Origin: DATLZU01 sp035573855
GTDB taxonomy: Bacteria; Nitrospirota; Nitrospiria; Nitrospirales; Nitrospiraceae
Length of the DNA stretch: 64,000 nucleotides
Direction of reading: 5' to 3'
Assembly: GCA_035573855.1 (NCBI GenBank)
Contig: DATLZU010000030.1
Location: 7,895 to 71,894, forward strand
The notes beneath the pieces are model-generated. The model was not told the DNA's origin, did no database searches, and worked only from the letters and a program-made list of their open reading frames with translations. Below are positions 8,749-17,419 of this stretch, one piece after another. A program made the position numbers and the translations under genes. How positions within the stretch are numbered: position 1 is the stretch's first letter; each line of letters opens with the position of its first letter.

Positions 8749-10139
8749 CGTTCTCCGTATTGCCTCGCCGCCGGAGCCGAGGCATTCCAGACGATCGCCT
8801 CCGCGCACCGTTCGCCGCTGACGATCGCGCTTTCCAGCGAGGCGGGCCAGCCGGTGTCGGTCCAGTCTCCCGCGACCAGCAGGTTGGCGAACGGACTCCG
8901 GGGCAGCGGCCGCATGGCCCGCGTGCCGGGGCGGAGCGATAGCCACGCCCGCGGCTTTCGCGAGACCCGCGCGGTACTCATCGAGGCGGCAACGAGCGCC
9001 GGCAGGGCGTCGACCGCGTCGCGTTGCGCGATCTGAATCAACTCCGAGTCGGCGCGCTCCAGCGCTTCGGCGGTGCCGACGGCAACAGTCGAGACCCAGA
9101 CGCCTTCTTCCTGCGATTCCGACAAGGGCCGGCTGACTATCCAGTGGAACGTCCGTCCTGCCAAGAGCACCAGGCGGGGAGATCGCAGCCGCCCCTCGAA
9201 GCGCAGGTGAACCGTGAGGGCCGAAGAGTCGGTCAGGTGCGCTAATTGCTGGAAGTAGGCGAAATGCGTGACGATCCGCTCTGGAATGAGCGCGCTCAAC
9301 GCGCTGTGCGGCAGAGCGGCGATGTACCAGTCCGCGGTGAGGGTTTCGCCGTTGTGCAGGTGCACGGCGGCGACGCGGTCGTCGTCGAAAACAAGCCGCG
9401 CGGCGGCCGAGTTCAGCCGCAGCGTGACGCCGGTGCGCAGCAAACGCGCCCGCAGCGGAGCGAGCAGCCAGTGTTCAGCGTCCGTCGGCGGAATCGTAAC
9501 GGCCGAATCACGCTGTCGCGAGAGAAAACACCGTTTCAACATGGTGGCGAACATGGCGGCGGAGACCGTTTTGAGATCGTCGCCCAACAGGAAGCGGGAC
9601 AGGGGGTTCCAGACCGTGGCCCGCGCGGTCTGCGACTGGCCAGTCTCCTCCAGCCAGGCGTCGGCTGTCTGAAGTTCCAAGTTCTGCGGAAGCGGAGGAG
9701 CTCCCTCCCAGGTTCGCTCCAGAAATGACAGGAGACGCCAGCGGTCCCGGAACGACAGCGCCGTGAACAGTGCCACACCGCCTAGGGTATGCCAGGGGCC
9801 CGGTGCCCACAGGCGAGGGAACCGCATGCGTCGGTCGGCGGCGAAGAGCAGTTCGAATCCGACTGTGGGCGTTGAACGGATCAGCGGAGCCGTCCCGCAG
9901 CGATCCAGGAGATTCCACGTCGCGGTCTGACAGCCCAACAGGAGGATCGGGGCAGGCTCGGGCGGGATTGGTCCTCCGGCCGACTGCTCGCCGTCCAGGC
10001 AATCGATCAGGCGTCCGCCGAGCCGTCCCCGCTGCTCGCACAGGGTGACCGCGAAGCCCCGTTCGCTCAGTGCGAGCGCGGCCGTTACCCCGGCGGCCCC
10101 TCCACCGATAATCAAGACGGTTGGCTTTGTTTTGTTCAC
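8730..10139 (-). CDS. hpnE: Hydroxysqualene dehydroxylase HpnE (FAD amine-oxidase fold)
   Basis: A 469-residue flavoprotein. The N-terminus has the Rossmann FAD motif IIGGGAAGVTAALALSERG followed by the E and GGR elements (LCEQRGRLGGR), and the C-terminus has the second FAD contact (LLVAGDWTDTGWPASLESA). This layout is shared with phytoene desaturases and HpnE. In the HpnCDE pathway HpnE reduces hydroxysqualene to squalene, the precursor of hopanoids. The gene starts with GTG, overlapping the hpnD stop by 4 bases, which indicates translational coupling. A carotenoid desaturase is the alternative; adjacency to an HpnD-type synthase favours HpnE. hpnC is not in the window. Confidence 0.8.
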   Translation of the reverse strand: MNKTKPTVLIIGGGAAGVTAALALSERGFAVTLCEQRGRLGGRLIDCLDGEQSAGGPIPPEPAPILLLGCQTATWNLLDRCGTAPLIRSTPTVGFELLFAADRRMRFPRLWAPGPWHTLGGVALFTALSFRDRWRLLSFLERTWEGAPPLPQNLELQTADAWLEETGQSQTARATVWNPLSRFLLGDDLKTVSAAMFATMLKRCFLSRQRDSAVTIPPTDAEHWLLAPLRARLLRTGVTLRLNSAAARLVFDDDRVAAVHLHNGETLTADWYIAALPHSALSALIPERIVTHFAYFQQLAHLTDSSALTVHLRFEGRLRSPRLVLLAGRTFHWIVSRPLSESQEEGVWVSTVAVGTAEALERADSELIQIAQRDAVDALPALVAASMSTARVSRKPRAWLSLRPGTRAMRPLPRSPFANLLVAGDWTDTGWPASLESAIVSGERCAEAIVWNASAPAARQYGERLTADH

Positions 10140-11002
10140 GGCAGTCGAGATCGTAGCCAGACGCCGGCGGCGATGGCCAGCCGATGGGAGGAAGAAAGAC
10201 CGATGCGCGGTCCGAAGACCCGGTAACCGGATCGTTCGATGCGCCCCAAGATTCGCATATAGACGCCGCGCATGATTTCGGCTACGGTCAAGGCGCGCCG
10301 ATCGTGTGCGGGGAGGGCGTCGATCGCCGCCCGCGCCCGGTCGTAAAACTCGCGCGCCCGCGCGGACTCGAACCGCATCAATTCCAGGAATGTCGGCGAA
10401 TAGGTCCGCTTGAACAGTTCGTCTTCACTGTAGCCGAACCGCGCCAGATCTTCCTGCGGGAGGTACACGCGACCACGCTCCGCGTCCGCGCCCACGTCCC
10501 TCAGGATGTTCGTGAGCTGGAACGCCGTACCCAAATTGACGGCGTAGTCACACGCGCGGGGGGAGGTCAGGCCGAAAATGTGCAGACAAATCAGCCCGAC
10601 CACCGACGCGACGCGGTAACAATAAAGCGAGAGTTCTTGGAACGTCGCATAACGCAAGATCGTCAGATCCATTTCGACGCCGTTGATGAGATCGTCAAAA
10701 TACGCCTGCGGCACCGCCAGGCGGCGGGCGTGCTCCGCCAGACTGATTGTGACCGGATGGGTGGGGGACCCGTGATAGGCGGCGGCCAGTTCCTCGCGCC
10801 AGCGGCGAAGCTGGTGGTGCGGATCGCTTCCGGGAGGCGGTTCGTCCACTGCACTGTCCACTTCCTTGCAGAAGGCATACACGGCGTACATCGCGTCACG
10901 GCGCGGCTTCGGCAGAAACAGAAAGGAGTAGTAAAAGTTGCTGCCGCTCTTTTTGGTAACCGCGGCGCAGTAGGCTTGGGCGTCGGCGAAAGTCATGCAC
11001 AC
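10136..11002 (-). CDS. hpnD: Presqualene diphosphate synthase HpnD
   Basis: A 288-residue member of the squalene/phytoene synthase family. It contains both aspartate-rich motifs, DSAVDE (after FCKEV) and RDVGADAERGRVYLP, which bind diphosphate through magnesium. HpnD joins two farnesyl diphosphates into presqualene diphosphate; HpnC and HpnE complete squalene. The start is GTG at 11002, or ATG at 10996. It lies 4 bases after the cobalamin-binding-protein gene and overlaps hpnE, so the three form one operon. Phytoene synthase is the main alternative. Confidence 0.85.
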   Translation of the reverse strand: MCMTFADAQAYCAAVTKKSGSNFYYSFLFLPKPRRDAMYAVYAFCKEVDSAVDEPPPGSDPHHQLRRWREELAAAYHGSPTHPVTISLAEHARRLAVPQAYFDDLINGVEMDLTILRYATFQELSLYCYRVASVVGLICLHIFGLTSPRACDYAVNLGTAFQLTNILRDVGADAERGRVYLPQEDLARFGYSEDELFKRTYSPTFLELMRFESARAREFYDRARAAIDALPAHDRRALTVAEIMRGVYMRILGRIERSGYRVFGPRIGLSSSHRLAIAAGVWLRSRLP

Positions 11003-11006
11003 GGTA

Positions 11007-11939
11007 TTACGATGTGGCGTGGAGGAGCATGTCGAGTTGCTGGACGCCGGGCGGCAACGCTTCTCCGAACACGGTTGGGTGAAAGATCGCGGCCAGGAGC
11101 TCTACGCCGTCCACGAGGCGTGGTCCGGGGCGGCTGAAGTAGGAAACCGCCTCCACGACGTAAGCCTGGCCCTGTCGCCAGGCGCGCAGCGACTGCCACT
11201 CCGGCCGATCGATGAGGGATTTGATCTCCCGCGCTGTCCTGGCGATGGAAAATCCGCACGGCATCAGGACGATGACGTCCGGATCCGCGGACAGGAGCGC
11301 AGACCAGGTGATTCGTGGTGACGGCGTCCCGCTCGTGCCCAGCGCGTCGAGCCCTCCCGCGGCGGTGACCATGTCCGGCACCCAATGGCCCGCCGCATAG
11401 AGGGGCGACAGCCATTCGAGGCAGGCGATCCGCGGGCGTCTGGTGTCGCCGGCGACATGTTCGCGGATGCGGGCCAGCCGCGCGCGAAGGTCGGCGACAA
11501 GCCGCCGCGCTTCGGCCGTCCGCTCAGCCGCCGCGCCAATCCGTTCGATATCTGCCAGCACCTCCTCCAGAGTCGCGGGGTTCAGCGTCAGCAAGCGAGG
11601 CGGGCGTGGCAACGCCTGCACGGCCCGTTGCAATTGGTCCGGCGTGATCGCGCACACGTGGCAGAGGTCTTGAGTGATGACCAGATCCGGCGCCGCCTCG
11701 AAGAAACGCGGTTCATTCAGTCGATACAAACGACGGCCGGCTTGCACGGTCTCCCGGACACGGCGGTCGATCTCTTCGCTGGACGTGCATTCGCTGTCGA
11801 TGACGGCTTCAACGAGGACCGGTTTTTCGCGGACGGTCGGCGGATAATCGCACTCGTGGCTGATTCCAACCAGATGGTCCGTCAGCTCCAGCGCGGCGAC
11901 AACTTCGGTGGCTCCGGGGAGGAGGGAAACAATGCGCAT
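11007..11939 (-). CDS. BtuF-like cobalamin-binding protein
   Basis: A 310-residue protein of the periplasmic-binding fold of the BtuF/FhuD type (PF01497-like). It begins RIVSLLPGATEVVAALEL and continues with GISHECDYP, VITQDLCHVC and PDVIVLMPCGF, features of the cobalamin-binding BtuF-like group. No clear signal peptide precedes the domain, so it may be cytoplasmic, unlike classical BtuF. No permease or ATPase gene is adjacent. It is the first gene of an operon with hpnD and hpnE. A cobalamin user, nrdJ, lies 1.8 kb further on. The ligand is inferred from family resemblance. Confidence 0.7.
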   Translation of the reverse strand: MRIVSLLPGATEVVAALELTDHLVGISHECDYPPTVREKPVLVEAVIDSECTSSEEIDRRVRETVQAGRRLYRLNEPRFFEAAPDLVITQDLCHVCAITPDQLQRAVQALPRPPRLLTLNPATLEEVLADIERIGAAAERTAEARRLVADLRARLARIREHVAGDTRRPRIACLEWLSPLYAAGHWVPDMVTAAGGLDALGTSGTPSPRITWSALLSADPDVIVLMPCGFSIARTAREIKSLIDRPEWQSLRAWRQGQAYVVEAVSYFSRPGPRLVDGVELLAAIFHPTVFGEALPPGVQQLDMLLHATS

Positions 11940-12058
11940 AGCGGGTCACCGTCAGTATACCGGGTGATAGGCTCCAGGTGAGCGATAATGGACCGAATCG
12001 GCCAACTTGCTGCGTTCTCGCCCTGCGGATCCTTGCGTATCGTCTACGCGCCTCTGTT

Positions 12059-12751
12059 CTATACCCTTGGCATCCACAATCGTTTGTTCAGTTCGGCTAG
12101 GTCCACCCGCTCCAGCGATGGAACGACGGCGTCCGCTTCGCGCAAATCCTGAACTGTATGGGTGTTGGCTACGGCCAGGACCTTCATGCCGGCGGTGCGG
12201 GCTGCGCGGATGCCCGGAATGGAGTCCTCGATGACCAGGCAGTCCGCCGCCGCCAGGGACTCGTCAGACCGCTGCTGGTTCAGTGCGGCGAGCGCATGTA
12301 GAAAGCCTTCTGGATCCGGTTTGCCGCGCATCACGTCTTCCGAGCTGGTGATGTGTGCGAATTCCTTTCGGATGCCGGCCTGTTCCAGAATGAATTCGAT
12401 CTCGGGACGCAGGGCTCCCGAGGCGATGGCCAATCGATACCGCGCGGCTGCGTCGCGTACCAGTTCCCGAACACCGGGAAAAATGATGAGATGCCGGCGA
12501 ATGTGTTCCATGTAGGTGTTGGCCTTGCGGGCGACCAGATCGGCGATCAGCGCAGGCGGTGCAGACCGCCCGTTCGCTGCGAGCGCCGCCGCGAAACAGC
12601 CTTTGTCGTCGTAGCCCAGATAATTAGCATAATAGTCGGCCTCCGTCAGGGAGACGCCGATCTCGGCGAGCACTTTCCGGAATGCCGCGAAGTGGATCGG
12701 CTCCGTATCCGCGATGACCCCGTCGAAGTCGAAAATCAAGGCGCGTAGCAT
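12059..12751 (-). CDS. HAD-superfamily phosphatase (subfamily IA)
   Basis: A 230-residue protein with all HAD motifs: FDFDGVIADTEP (nucleophile and acid aspartates), the serine of motif II in IASGA, the motif III lysine in GKPDPEGF, and the motif IV acid stretch in VIEDSIPGI. The helical cap between motifs I and II is of type C1. The family includes beta-phosphoglucomutase and phosphoglycolate phosphatase; the substrate cannot be read from the sequence. It is alone, 120 bp from the BtuF-like gene. Confidence 0.8.
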   Translation of the reverse strand: MLRALIFDFDGVIADTEPIHFAAFRKVLAEIGVSLTEADYYANYLGYDDKGCFAAALAANGRSAPPALIADLVARKANTYMEHIRRHLIIFPGVRELVRDAAARYRLAIASGALRPEIEFILEQAGIRKEFAHITSSEDVMRGKPDPEGFLHALAALNQQRSDESLAAADCLVIEDSIPGIRAARTAGMKVLAVANTHTVQDLREADAVVPSLERVDLAELNKRLWMPRV

Positions 12752-12937
12752 GTCAGCACGATCGAGAGAGAAGGCCGCCGCGCGGGGCTGCGGATGACGC
12801 GGATAGCTCCCGCTCCGAGAAACTGACTGCGTGGATGGATCGGCGCATGATCACACAGTGCGGTGCACCGGCAGGGTCGAGCCTGCGGCGAGTCAACGGG
12901 GTTCAAATTCGGAGAATGACGCGCTCGCGAGGCGAAG

Positions 12938-13591
12938 TCAGGGTTTTAGCCGCAGCCGGCTTTCCGGGATCCAACCCTTTACACCCTCGTCGGTCTTGAC
13001 GAGGTAGACCCAGGCGTTGTTCCGCCATTCGCCGTCCAATACGGTCAATGTGGAACCGGGTCGAACGGCGGGACCTGGCCGTAGGCCCGCGGCGTCGAAC
13101 GACAACGTCACCGTTGCGTCGGTAAGACCGGGATCGGCCACGACGGTGACTTTCTGGCCTTCAGCGAACAGCGGGCTGGGCGGCGAAGCTGGAACGGTCA
13201 TCGGCACGGATGACGGACTTCCGGGTTCCGCGGCGGAAGGAGCCGGTGGCGCGGGCGGAGGCGCGGCCGGCGCAGCCGGCGTCCGCGTCGGGACCGTGGC
13301 GGTCGGCGCAGGTGCGGGTTCGCCCAGCAGCGACCCGAGCAGATCCATGACGATTTCCGGATCCATCGCGACGTATGCGGCGCCCGCAAGGAGCACGAGG
13401 ATCAGCCCCCACAGAAGCGGGCGTCCGCCCGAGCGTTTGGGCGGCTTGCGGTCCGCAGTCCCGCGACCGGGACCGGTCTCTTCTTCGAGCGTGTCTTCAA
13501 ATTCCAAATCCGGTTCGGGTTCGCGGGCCAAGTGGATGTTCCAGTTGGGGACTCCGGTCACTGCGCCTGCAATCCCTGACGAGGCGAGCAT
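12938..13591 (-). CDS. Membrane-anchored protein with C-terminal SH3-like domain
   Basis: This encodes 217 residues. The ATG at 13591 is preceded by AGGAGG with good spacing, so it is preferred over the upstream in-frame GTG at 13624. There is an acidic cytoplasmic N-terminus (about 1-55), one membrane segment (PLLWGLILVLLAGAAYVAM), a long Ala/Pro linker (about 95-145) and a C-terminal beta domain ending GWIPESRLRLKP, the pattern of bacterial SH3 domains. Such proteins often bind cell wall or act as envelope scaffolds. Function unknown. A good sigma-70 promoter lies upstream. Confidence 0.65.
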   Translation of the reverse strand: MLASSGIAGAVTGVPNWNIHLAREPEPDLEFEDTLEEETGPGRGTADRKPPKRSGGRPLLWGLILVLLAGAAYVAMDPEIVMDLLGSLLGEPAPAPTATVPTRTPAAPAAPPPAPPAPSAAEPGSPSSVPMTVPASPPSPLFAEGQKVTVVADPGLTDATVTLSFDAAGLRPGPAVRPGSTLTVLDGEWRNNAWVYLVKTDEGVKGWIPESRLRLKP

Positions 13592-13640
13592 CAACAACCT
13601 CCTTCGACCATCGTGACGGGCCACGATCGAACTGGGCCAC

Positions 13641-13669
13641 TAGATAGCATTATCGATCGGCAGTGTCAA
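13641..13669 (-). promoter_or_regulatory. Sigma-70 promoter for the SH3-like gene
   Basis: On the minus strand TTGACA (13669-13664) and TATCTA (13646-13641) are 17 bases apart. The -35 is perfect and the -10 partial. Predicted start lies near 13634, about 40 bases before the ATG at 13591. Confidence 0.55.
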
Positions 13670-13766
13670 TTTTCTTTCGGAGGGGGCGAACGTTGCAGAC
13701 GCTCAGCCATGTACGCAGCGATCCCTAAAAAAGGCTGCTGCGAAAGCCACGAGCGCGTCTTGCGCC

Positions 13767-15512
13767 TCAACAGTATTGAATCTGCGCGCAAGAAAGCACC
13801 TGCCTCTCGCGGCTCCCGGACCTGAAGACCGTGAGACCTTTGCAACCGAGCCGGTAGGCCAGCAAAAATGCGGAGGCGACGTCGCGCTTGGTGGCGGCCG
13901 GCGGGAGATTGATGGTCTTGGACACGCCGCTGTCGCTGTATTTCTGAAAGACCGCCTGTATGCGCACGTGGTGAGCCGGCGCGATGTCATGCGCGGTGAC
14001 GAAAAGCCGCCGCAGGTCCGTGGGCAGGTCGGCCAGCTTGCGGATCGATTCGTTCACCGCCACGCGGCGCAGCAGTCTGGCAGAATAGAGCCCGGCTGCG
14101 CGCAGGCGGCGAATGAACTCGGGATGGATGGTGACCAACCGCACGTCTTCCATGACGGTCCTGACGAAACTGACGCCGTAGAGGGGTTCGATCCCGGGTG
14201 AGCAGTCGGCGATGATGCTGATGGTGCCGGTGGGGGCGATCGTCGTGACGGTCGCGTTGCGGAGCCGTCGGCCTTCCGATTCCCACCGGCTTCCCTTGAA
14301 GCTCGGAAACACCCCGCGCTCTTTCGCCAGTTCGGCCGAGGCGGCGTGCGCGCGCGCCTGCACAAAACGCATGAGCGCTTCCGCCGTTTTCAGCGCGGCG
14401 CCGGTGTCGTAGGGAATCCCGAGCTTGATCAGCAAGTCGGCGAATCCCATGATCCCCAACCCGATCTTCCGCGTGCTCTTGGTCATTGTCTCGATCTCGG
14501 GCAACGGATAGCGGTTCATGTCGATCACGTTATCGAGGAAACGGACGGCGATCGGGATCACCTGCGCGAGACGATCGTAATCGATCGACGGAGCCTTGGC
14601 CGGCCCTTTGACGAACCGGCCGACATTGATCGAGCCGAGCGTGCAGGATTCGTAGGGGAGCAGGGGCTGTTCACCGCATGGATTCGTTGCCTCGATTCGC
14701 CCGAGGTGCGGCGTCGGATTGGCGGCGTTGATCGTGTCAAGAAAGACGACGCCCGGCTCGCCGGTCCTCCACGCGGCTTCGGTCAGGCGGTCGAAGACCT
14801 CCGTCGCCGGCAGGCGTCTCACCGACTGGCCCGTGCGGGGGTTGATCAGGGCGTACGAACGTCGCTCCTTGAATGCCTGCATAAAGGCGTCGGTGATCCC
14901 GACGGACAGGTTGAAGTTCGTCAGTTCCTTAGGATCTTCCTTCACCGCAATGAAGTCCAGAATGTCCGGATGATCCACGCGCAGAATGCCCATATTCGCG
15001 CCGCGCCGCGCCCCCCCCTGCTTGATCACCTCCGTCGCCATGTTGAAGATCTTCATGAACGAGACCGGGCCGGAGGCGACTCCGCTGGTGGACGCGACGC
15101 GATCGTGTTTGGGGCGCAGATGACTGAACGAAAAGCCGGTGCCGCCGCCCGATTGATGGATCAACGCCTGGTGCTTGAGCGCGTCGAAGATGGATTCGAG
15201 GGAATCCTCGACCGGCAGGACGAAGCACGCGGACAGTTGTTGGAGATCCCGGCCGGCGTTCATGAGCGTAGGTGAGTTGGGCAGAAAGTCAAGTTGGGTG
15301 AAGAGCCGGTAGAACTGTTCCGCAATCCGGCCGCGTTCCGCCCGGGCGGAATACAGGCGCTCGGCTTCGGCGATGTTCTCTGCGACGCGTCGGAACATGT
15401 CCGACGGCGATTCGATCGGCACGCCGGCCTCGTTCTTGGCGAGGTAACGGCGACGGAGCACCGTCAGGGCGTTGGCGGAAAGACGCGGAGTGCGCGAACG
15501 GGTCTTGTCCAT
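13767..15512 (-). CDS. nrdJ: Adenosylcobalamin-dependent (class II) ribonucleotide reductase
   Basis: A 581-residue enzyme that makes deoxyribonucleotides using an AdoCbl-generated thiyl radical. It shows the substrate-cysteine region (LSACFVLPVEDS), the glycine-rich QSGGGTGFSFS, the active-site loop NPCGEQPLLPYESC with the radical cysteine and glutamate, and APTGTISIIADCSPGIEP. It is shorter than many NrdJ proteins and ends in SCAQIQYC, a terminal cysteine pair spaced by five residues that could be the redox shuttle. No class I or III reductase is in the window. A BtuF-like gene 1.8 kb away fits a need for cobalamin. Confidence 0.9.
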   Translation of the reverse strand: MDKTRSRTPRLSANALTVLRRRYLAKNEAGVPIESPSDMFRRVAENIAEAERLYSARAERGRIAEQFYRLFTQLDFLPNSPTLMNAGRDLQQLSACFVLPVEDSLESIFDALKHQALIHQSGGGTGFSFSHLRPKHDRVASTSGVASGPVSFMKIFNMATEVIKQGGARRGANMGILRVDHPDILDFIAVKEDPKELTNFNLSVGITDAFMQAFKERRSYALINPRTGQSVRRLPATEVFDRLTEAAWRTGEPGVVFLDTINAANPTPHLGRIEATNPCGEQPLLPYESCTLGSINVGRFVKGPAKAPSIDYDRLAQVIPIAVRFLDNVIDMNRYPLPEIETMTKSTRKIGLGIMGFADLLIKLGIPYDTGAALKTAEALMRFVQARAHAASAELAKERGVFPSFKGSRWESEGRRLRNATVTTIAPTGTISIIADCSPGIEPLYGVSFVRTVMEDVRLVTIHPEFIRRLRAAGLYSARLLRRVAVNESIRKLADLPTDLRRLFVTAHDIAPAHHVRIQAVFQKYSDSGVSKTINLPPAATKRDVASAFLLAYRLGCKGLTVFRSGSRERQVLSCAQIQYC

Positions 15513-15546
15513 GGGAACGTCAAAATAACGGCCGATGATGACCTAC

Positions 15547-15552
15547 ATTATA
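15547..15552 (-). promoter_or_regulatory. -10 box candidate for nrdJ
   Basis: TATAAT on the minus strand 35 bases before the nrdJ start would give a leader of about 28 bases. No convincing -35 accompanies it, and no cobalamin riboswitch is visible in this short spacer. Confidence 0.35.
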
Positions 15553-15691
15553 AGTGATAGTTTCCAATCGGTACCATGCCAAATCTTCGACTCCTATGTG
15601 CTCTACAAAGAGTCCGACGCCGAGATGTCGAGGAGGGCTTGCATCCGGGCGTCGTCTGCGGCAGAATCGCCTCCCCCGCGATGACACCGCG

Positions 15692-16105
15692 ATGAAGACC
15701 TATCGAGAAGAGCTGTGGTTTGAGACCGAGACCAGACGGGCTTACATCAACATCACCCCGCAGGTCGAGGCGGCCGTCAAGAAGAGCGGCGTGCGGGAGG
15801 GGCTTGTCCTGGTCAATGCGATGCACATTACCGCCAGCGTGTACATCAACGATGACGAGCCGGGGTTGCTCAAGGACTACGACGACTTTTTGGAGAAATT
15901 GGCGCCGCAGGGCGACCGGTATCGCCACAACCAGACCGGCGAAGACAATGGCGACGCGCACATCAAGCGCCAGATCATGGGACGGGAAGTAGTGGTCGCC
16001 ATCACAGACGGACGGCTGGACTTCGGGCCATGGGAGCAGATTTTTTACGGCGAGTTCGACGGGCGGCGCCGGAAGCGGGTTCTCATCAAGGTGATCGGCG
16101 AGTGA
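15692..16105 (+). CDS. YjbQ/UPF0047 family protein
   Basis: A 137-residue protein. The ATG at 15692 matches the family start; an in-frame extension back to 15554 reads through non-homologous sequence. Family signatures are visible: NAMHITASVYIND, YRHNQTGEDNGDAHIKRQIMG and GPWEQIFYGEFDG. The histidines and the acidic residues of these motifs form the putative active site of the YjbQ family, members of which show weak thiamine-phosphate synthase activity; the true role is unsettled. It is divergent from nrdJ. Confidence 0.8.
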   Translation: MKTYREELWFETETRRAYINITPQVEAAVKKSGVREGLVLVNAMHITASVYINDDEPGLLKDYDDFLEKLAPQGDRYRHNQTGEDNGDAHIKRQIMGREVVVAITDGRLDFGPWEQIFYGEFDGRRRKRVLIKVIGE

Positions 16106-16286
16106 CCGAAGCGACGGGCCGGTCGATGCGAGTCCGGCGATCGCTCGGGAAAGGTCAAGATGGAGAAGTCGGGACGAGCGATGGAACGGGGAAGGTGCTT
16201 GCCACGGTTGCGAAAGTTTGGCAACATGACGCATCATACGCTGGAGAACCGACTTGATCCGGCGGTGCTGGTCTGAGGAGGTCACT

Positions 16287-17300
16287 ATGTCAAGCTGGTC
16301 GCGGCCCGATCCGCTGATGCGCGATCTGATCCACCTTATTAACGCTCGCCGACACGACCACGGCGACACGGACGCGGCGGTGGACACCTTGCAGGCGTTT
16401 CTAGAGCAGGGCCGGGAGCAGGACCTGCTCACCGTTTTAGCGGCGCTGGACGAAGACATGGCGGAGTGGTTGTTCGATTTAGTTGCCGAAGCCGCCTGCT
16501 CGGTCGTGCTCGACGGTGATCTCGACGAGAAGCCAGCCTATGCGGTGATGGCGGCGTTGGAATTGCCGCTGCAGGCGAACCTGCCCCCGCCTCTTAAGCT
16601 CAAAATCGATCCGGTGGCGACCGCCGATCTGCTGCATCGGCATCTGCGCCTGCCAGCCGGCACCGTCGTGCGGGTCGAGCCCAGATTGCTCACCGATGCG
16701 ACGCTGGAGCTGATGACGCTCCAGGCTCTCAACGAACATCTCATCGCGCTCGCCGATTCTCAGCGGACGCAGCCGATCACCGCGCGCGTGCATCCCCCAG
16801 TCGAGAACACCGCGTTCCTGATTTTCGAACTGATTGGCGCGCCGGATCCCAGTCTGCCGGAAGCGCTCGAAGAGCGGCATCGCCGCGTGCTGCTGGAAGG
16901 GTTGGTGGAACAATGTCCGGAGTTGGCCCTGGCGCCCCACATGCTTGAGGCGCCAGTCTATGCGGCCTATGCCATGTTCGACGCGCAGAACGCCGTACGA
17001 CTGCACCGACTGGCAGATGAAACGGCGGCTGTGTGGCGAGACCTCGATCCGGTCGTCCGCGCGCGGACGATCGTGCACCTGCATACTCAATGCGGGAACG
17101 GGGTGTACATGCCGGTCTGGACCGACCTCTTCGACCCCGAACTCCCCGAAGACCACGGACCACTGTGGACCTCCCCGGACGTGTGGGTCTTCACCGCCGA
17201 CTTACCGATCGAGTGGCCCGGGGAGATGCTCACCAATCGGCTGCTCGCTGAAGGCTGCACGCGGTTTGAGAATCATATCGTCGAAGCGCCGGAAAACTAG
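16287..17300 (+). CDS. Hypothetical cytoplasmic protein
   Basis: A 337-residue protein. The ATG at 16287 has AGGAGG nine bases upstream, which decides the start over an in-frame ATG at 16254. It has no signal peptide or membrane helix. The first 100 residues are mostly helical, acidic and leucine-rich; the rest alternates strands and helices, with an acidic tryptophan-rich stretch near the end (VWTDLFDPELPEDHGPLW). I recognise no family. It stands between yjbQ and a convergent secreted gene. Confidence 0.6.
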   Translation: MSSWSRPDPLMRDLIHLINARRHDHGDTDAAVDTLQAFLEQGREQDLLTVLAALDEDMAEWLFDLVAEAACSVVLDGDLDEKPAYAVMAALELPLQANLPPPLKLKIDPVATADLLHRHLRLPAGTVVRVEPRLLTDATLELMTLQALNEHLIALADSQRTQPITARVHPPVENTAFLIFELIGAPDPSLPEALEERHRRVLLEGLVEQCPELALAPHMLEAPVYAAYAMFDAQNAVRLHRLADETAAVWRDLDPVVRARTIVHLHTQCGNGVYMPVWTDLFDPELPEDHGPLWTSPDVWVFTADLPIEWPGEMLTNRLLAEGCTRFENHIVEAPEN

Positions 17301-17311
17301 CCTGAAGTCAA

Positions 17312-17332
17312 CAGTGAACAGCCAGCAGCTTC
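17312..17332. repeat. Short-word repeat arm (CAACAGT/GAACAGC)
   Basis: The bases CAACAGTGAACAGCCAGCAG after the stop of the hypothetical gene are repeats of the word AACAG. It looks like a single arm of the spacer repeats seen at 20361, 44232 and 53342. Confidence 0.3.
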
Positions 17333-17419
17333 CGGCGATCAGGACACGGTCGAGGGCGCGTCGGTGCGACACGTCATTTGTCACCGTCCCCTTCCTCGTT
17401 TGGCGACCCCGCAAGTCCG

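Noticed and set aside
12895..12925. tRNA-like GGGGTTCAAATTC between the HAD and SH3-like genes
   Set aside because: The flanks cannot form a T stem and position 61 is not C; no cloverleaf can be drawn.
14170..14200. tRNA T-arm-like GGGGTTCGATCCCGGG inside nrdJ
   Set aside because: It is explained by the conserved coding sequence SPGIEP of the reductase, and no other tRNA parts surround it.
15500..15700. Cobalamin riboswitch in front of nrdJ
   Set aside because: The spacer is too short and shows no B12 box; only a -10 element is visible.
16195..16260. Possible sigma-54 site GGGAAGGTGCTTGC before the hypothetical gene at 16287
   Set aside because: Spacing is right, but only about 8 of 12 positions match, with the CAC element lost; chance is a good explanation.
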